A DNA stretch of 64,000 nucleotides. Source: Heligmosomoides polygyrus polygyrus (lineage: Eukaryota > Nematoda > Chromadorea > Rhabditida > Heligmosomidae). The translations under genes were made by a program, and so were the position numbers. This document shows, one piece after another, positions 61,701 to 64,000 of the stretch (positions are counted from its first letter, which is position 1; every line of letters starts with the position of its first letter). The stretch is taken from contig OX377201.1 in assembly GCA_947396885.1 (NCBI GenBank), forward strand, positions 22,979,923 through 23,043,922, written 5' to 3'. The notes under the pieces are model-generated. The model saw only the letters and a list, made by a program, of their open reading frames with translations, ran no database searches and was not told the DNA's origin.

Positions 61701-61855
61701 TGAACTGACATACACCCATACGATGTGACAATGGGTTGTTCGTAGGCCGGCCTGTCACCAGGGCCTGTCGCCTGCATTCGAATGTCCGTGCTTGGCTTAG
61801 CTCGCAGAGGCGAGCAGTTTCCAGTGGCACCACGAGGAGGAACGGACATCGCCAC
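58711..61855 (-). mobile_element. RTE non-LTR retrotransposon, full-length intact copy
   Basis: The 5' end GTGGCGATGTCC matches that of the deleted copy at 5220. The 3' end is (GAA)8 (as TTC repeats at 58711-58734). It interrupts the foldback at an AT-rich site; flanks resemble TAAAT(A/T)AAT, so a target duplication is plausible but blurred by low complexity. Confidence 0.93.
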
Positions 61856-61858
61856 CAT
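58733..61858 (-). CDS. RTE ORF: APE endonuclease-reverse transcriptase, intact
   Basis: 1041 codons without a stop. The protein nicks target DNA and copies its RNA there (target-primed reverse transcription). Endonuclease (about residues 100-340): TLNVGTL, VQETRW, SAYAPQ, VAGDLNGHVG, TQIDFVLV, APQHRPLL, with every catalytic block present. Reverse transcriptase (about 540-800): KKSSPADCSNYRPIRLLS, FVAGCGTIDAIHA, FLDLEKAFDRVPR, VHQGSALSPLLF and catalytic LLYADDVMLA. C-terminal region: LRWYGHVLRGKEDSVRK. The ATG at 61858 lies in flanking DNA, so translation of the element itself more likely starts at the Met three codons in (MSVPPRG). Intact motifs suggest recent activity. Confidence 0.94.
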   Translation of the reverse strand: MVAMSVPPRGATGNCSPLRAKPSTDIRMQATGPGDRPAYEQPIVTSYGCMSVHIFRDNATASAGADAHSQSPASLRSMRGSLVRGRHRGATELVRKSRNVSRTRVATLNVGTLTGRSCELVEALERRRVDFCAVQETRWSCRKARDIGRGFKAVLCGSPRTTSGVGIIVSERFRDSIVSVERFDDRLMKIVVAAKERLFHFFSAYAPQTGCSDQAKDEFWSLLDEKTAEVPSKDVIIVAGDLNGHVGATKDGYSCHGGFGYGLRNTDGERILEYADSHNLTIMNTVFRKRNSHLISFYSGNTKTQIDFVLVRDRDRSLVTDAKIVPFEAVAPQHRPLLCTLKIPPPRLKQVERCGAARIKWWRMREKEAAVISRVRLPTVTTVDETWKKATDAIRQAARSELGTTKPGRRKVDMQAWLWTNDVKEKVREKKALYHVFLGDKTANNWQKYHEAKKAAKKAVAIAKATHYNDVYEKLESRDGERYLYRLAKNRHRQSEDIEKFFGINDENGHLLKERKKALKRWCDYFEGISTEEFPHPAVPSVAPIHGPVHKITVEETDAALRMMRPGKATGPDDLPADLWKSKFWYSAEWLAKFFNQVVAEKKVPDVWQESTTIPIWKKKSSPADCSNYRPIRLLSHSMKIFERILDSRIRDIVKLSSNQCGFVAGCGTIDAIHAARLLVEKHREKQRPVHLAFLDLEKAFDRVPREVIWYALRQHGVPEELVEWVRMLYSCPKSRVQAAAGISTEFPISVGVHQGSALSPLLFVVVMDAITRDLQKPVPWTLLYADDVMLACEDKGELEREVQAWCDRLAMFGLKLNVKKTEYFTTDVNESGSIKINGTELARTSVYKYLGSAIASDGSLMVEVNSRVSAAWSKWRSLTGVLCDKKMPERLKSKIYKTVVRPVAMYGAECWPATKETESRLSVMETKMLRWMAGVTRLDRIRNEAIRQKFGVAPIADKMREARLRWYGHVLRGKEDSVRKIGLNFVVSGKRPRGRPKQRWADTLHKDFKVASVHPDLARDRERWRHGTRKADPVMMRDKR

Positions 61859-62283
61859 TTATTTATTTATTATTATTTATTATTTATTATTTAACTTCTT
61901 ATTTTAATTAATTAATTAACTATATTTATGTTTGATTTTTTTTCGACCCCTCTCCGACTTTTGGAGAGAAAGTATAACAGTACCAATCTGTCTTCTTCAT
62001 CCTCAACCAACCATATTGCTAGTGATTTCACGGTCGTCATATACAGCAACCTCCTCAGTACTACAGGAAGGCGTAATACTACTCACATCATCGTCATCGT
62101 CCGGCGACCAGTCTACATCCTGCGCTTCCCTCAAGTCAAGCTAACATCACAAATGAGAGAACGTCAATGCAATAAACATCAAACAAAAAAAACTACCCGG
62201 AGTTCAAATATAAATAATATATACATCAATTAATTAATTAAAAATATAAATATAAATAAAAATCAATAATACGTAATTAATAC

Positions 62284-62287
62284 ATAA

Positions 62288-62323
<36 letters not shown>

Positions 62324-62325
62324 GA
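62284..62325. repeat. (AAAT)n microsatellite
   Basis: About ten tandem AAAT units in the centre of the large foldback element. Confidence 0.9.
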
Positions 62326-63039
62326 AAAATAGAGATAAATCTTTTTATCTCTCTTCCACTTTTGGAGTCATGAAGTAGTGCTAACAGACCCACTGTCAAC
62401 GCCTAACGAAGACGGTCAAGATAAAGAACATTATCTATTTTGTAGTTGGGACAGGCCCTTGAACGCTACCGAGGAACTGCGAAGAAAAGTCGCCTGTTCT
62501 CTCGTTCGTGATGTTAGCTTAACTTGAACGAAGCGCAGGATGTAGACTGGTCGCCGGACGATGACGATGATGTGAGTAGTATTACGCCTTCCTGTAGTAG
62601 TGAGGAGGCTGCTGTATGTGACGGATGTGAAATCACTAGCAATATGGTTGGTTGAGGATGGAGAAAGATTGGTACTGTTATACTTTCTCTCCAAAAGTCG
62701 AGGAGGTGTCGAAAAAAAATCAAACATAAACATAGTTAATTATTTAATTAAAATAAGAATATAATAAATAATAAATAATAAATAATAATAAATAAATAAA
62801 TATTATTTTTTCCTCGATCTTTGGAGTTCTGAAGTTATCTATTTTGTAGGCAAAGAAAAGTCGCCTGCTCCTCCTCAATGGCCAATCGAATTAGGTATTA
62901 TGAACGCTGTTGCTTTGGATGTTTATTTTTGTGTTTATATCGAGGTTAAAATAAAGCTATAATGTCAGTGTGGTACATTACCGCGGTTAAGATACACTTT
63001 ATGTCGACAAAAATTGATGGAACAACACCAGCAAATTAG

Positions 63040-63115
63040 GACCAGCACCTCCGGACTCGAACCCCCGAGGCTTTTCCCGCAAGCCTGCCTCCCACAGCCA
63101 CTCAGCCATCCGGTC
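63040..63115 (-). ncRNA. tRNA-like module in right arm of FB-B
   Basis: 76 nt, inverse partner of 58387-58462. Acceptor GACCGG/CTGGTC; A-box TGGCTGAGTGG; anticodon-like stem GGCTT/AAGCC perfect with 7-nt loop GCGGGAA; B-box GGTTCGAGTCC. Third acceptor pair is C:G here and T:A in the left arm. Confidence 0.6.
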
Positions 63116-63444
63116 TCTCCTCCGTTGAGTGGTGAGCGGCGCACCTCAATGTTCCATTTCTGTCACTGTAGGGCAAGCAAGCAAATTGTGAAATCGCTGT
63201 AATTCCGCTATTGTTCCAGCCCCAAACCTTTTGCAGGATAGATTCTAACCACGACATGGCAGTTCCAGGCGTCAGTTCTGCTTTATCGGCCCGTATTGAA
63301 GTGAAATGGTTTTTTGCAATTTTTGACCTACCCAGTTGTCCGCAGGAAATTTGGAAACCACTGCGGTGCTTCTCAGACAACGTCCTACAACCCCATATAG
63401 GTCACTTTTAAAATTGCCACGGGAAGTTCATTGACCTCCCTTGT

Positions 63445-63690
63445 AAGATACGTCCGACTCCTCCTTACAAAAGATTTAAATATAAATATTACATCACCTA
63501 CAAAAGATATGGATATGAGGCCCTAGCTAAAAGAAATCATGCTCAACTACTTCAACACTTGGACACACCTTTTATGAATCATCACTTAGCGGGCAAAGTA
63601 TGAAAACCCAATTTCCAGGTGATTTTTAATATTTTTCTTCACATGGATCTACCAGCGCGCAGGTTCAGGGCTACATTACACCACCATCTC
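63445..63690. other. Short spacer without a recognised feature
   Basis: Lies between the large foldback element and the terminal hairpin repeat. Confidence 0.45.
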
Positions 63691-63691
63691 A

Positions 63692-63985
63692 GACAAAAGT
63701 CGGTTGGTGAACGAGCATGAAACGGTTCGAAACAAATTTACTGCTCGGTTTGAAACCCTGCCGTGTCTCAGACACTAAGCTGGTTAGTAATAGCACATAA
63801 AAGGGTTTGGAACCGAGCACGAAAGTCGGCCACCACTGCGCAGTGCTCGCTTCCAAATCTTTTCATGGTCAGTTGCTAACCAACTTAGTGTCTGAGACAC
63901 GGCAGGGTTTCAAACCGAGCAGTAAACCTGTTTCAAACCCTTTCATGCTCGGTTACTAACCGACTTTCTCTGAGATATCATATCC
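63692..63985. repeat. Hairpin repeat of about 295 bp at window end
   Basis: Arms CTCAGACAAAAGTCGGTTGG at 63692 and the inverse of AACCGACTTTCTCTGAG ending at 63979, centre near 63835. The block GAAACCCTGCCGTGTCTCAG is identical in both arms. Probably a MITE; no duplication was identified. Confidence 0.7.
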
Positions 63986-64000
63986 CCTGTTTACTACATG

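Larger units (their letters stand above)
58069..63444. mobile_element. Large foldback element FB-B, split by an intact RTE
   Basis: Outer arms are inverted repeats: ACAAGGGAGGTCAATGAACT at 58069 and its inverse ending 63444, continuing for about 640 bp (58069-58710 and 62800-63444). Inner arms (about 61870-62200 and 62490-62790) are also inverted. The AT-rich centre includes an (AAAT)n run at 62285-62325. Without the RTE (58711-61855) the element is about 2.2 kb. No transposase frame is visible. Outer arms carry a tRNA-like module. Confidence 0.82.

Noticed and set aside
59547..61703. Several long plus-strand frames (up to 195 codons in related copies)
   Set aside because: They are antisense shadows of the RTE reverse transcriptase ORF.
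61862..62430. A CRISPR-like or satellite array in the repetitive AT-rich area
   Set aside because: It is an inverted-repeat arm plus an AAAT microsatellite; there are no regular spacers, and the genome is eukaryotic.

Overview
This is eukaryotic DNA, almost certainly from a clade V parasitic nematode (Strongylida; hookworm-like). Evidence: a cuticle collagen with nematode layout and a probable spliced-leader acceptor, a broken major-sperm-protein-domain gene, introns of 50-75 bp, RTE retrotransposons, and dense SINE, mariner and foldback repeats. The species call is inference. No bacterial genes, operons or CRISPR arrays are present.

Two host genes can be built exon by exon, both on the minus strand. 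(1) 43692-57687 holds the 3' half of a sidekick-type adhesion receptor (C. elegans name rig-4): 13 phase-compatible exons encode 2.5 fibronectin type III domains, one membrane helix, a tail of about 270 residues and the C-terminus GFSSFV, a PDZ ligand. Its 5' half lies beyond 57687 and is not seen. (2) 19162-24351 holds a cuticle collagen: an N-terminal membrane exon at 24220-24351, then exons at 20044-20119, 19634-19981 and 19162-19580. A third host trace, at 35395-35925 (+), is an MSP-domain pseudogene.

Nearly all the rest is mobile DNA, much of it nested. 1-3880: degenerate minus-strand ORFs of unknown origin plus a SINE. 3880-10620: a dead Ty3/gypsy element (minus) carrying an RTE insertion with an 18-bp target duplication and a separate 494-bp insertion. 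11-15.3 kb: foldback, TIR and GC-rich repeats. 15.9-18.8 kb: SINEs, a hammerhead-like core and a mariner inside a foldback. 20.7-34 kb: collagen intron 1 with its insertions, then RTE-like fragments, mariners, a foldback and MITEs. 34-43 kb: MSP pseudogene, SINEs, a Tc1/mariner-superfamily element with intact ends, and a triple nest (long-TIR element with 9-bp duplications inside a mariner inside a palindromic MITE). 43.7-57.7 kb: rig-4, whose introns contain hAT-like, mariner, SINE, RTE and hairpin insertions. 58.07-63.44 kb: a large palindromic element whose outer arms carry a tRNA-like module, split by an intact 1041-codon RTE (58733-61858, minus). 63.69-63.99 kb: a further hairpin repeat.

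The repeat system is layered. RTE-type reverse transcriptases are plausible drivers of the tRNA-derived SINE, although no shared 3' end was established. The mariner copies have all lost their N-terminal DNA-binding region and must be mobilised in trans. Target-site duplications were read directly for many insertions and fix their relative order. The candidates closest to new biology are the tRNA-like module with a compensatory base-pair change in the foldback arms, the tRNA-derived module bounded by inverted repeats, and the unidentified coding block at 1.45-3.85 kb.
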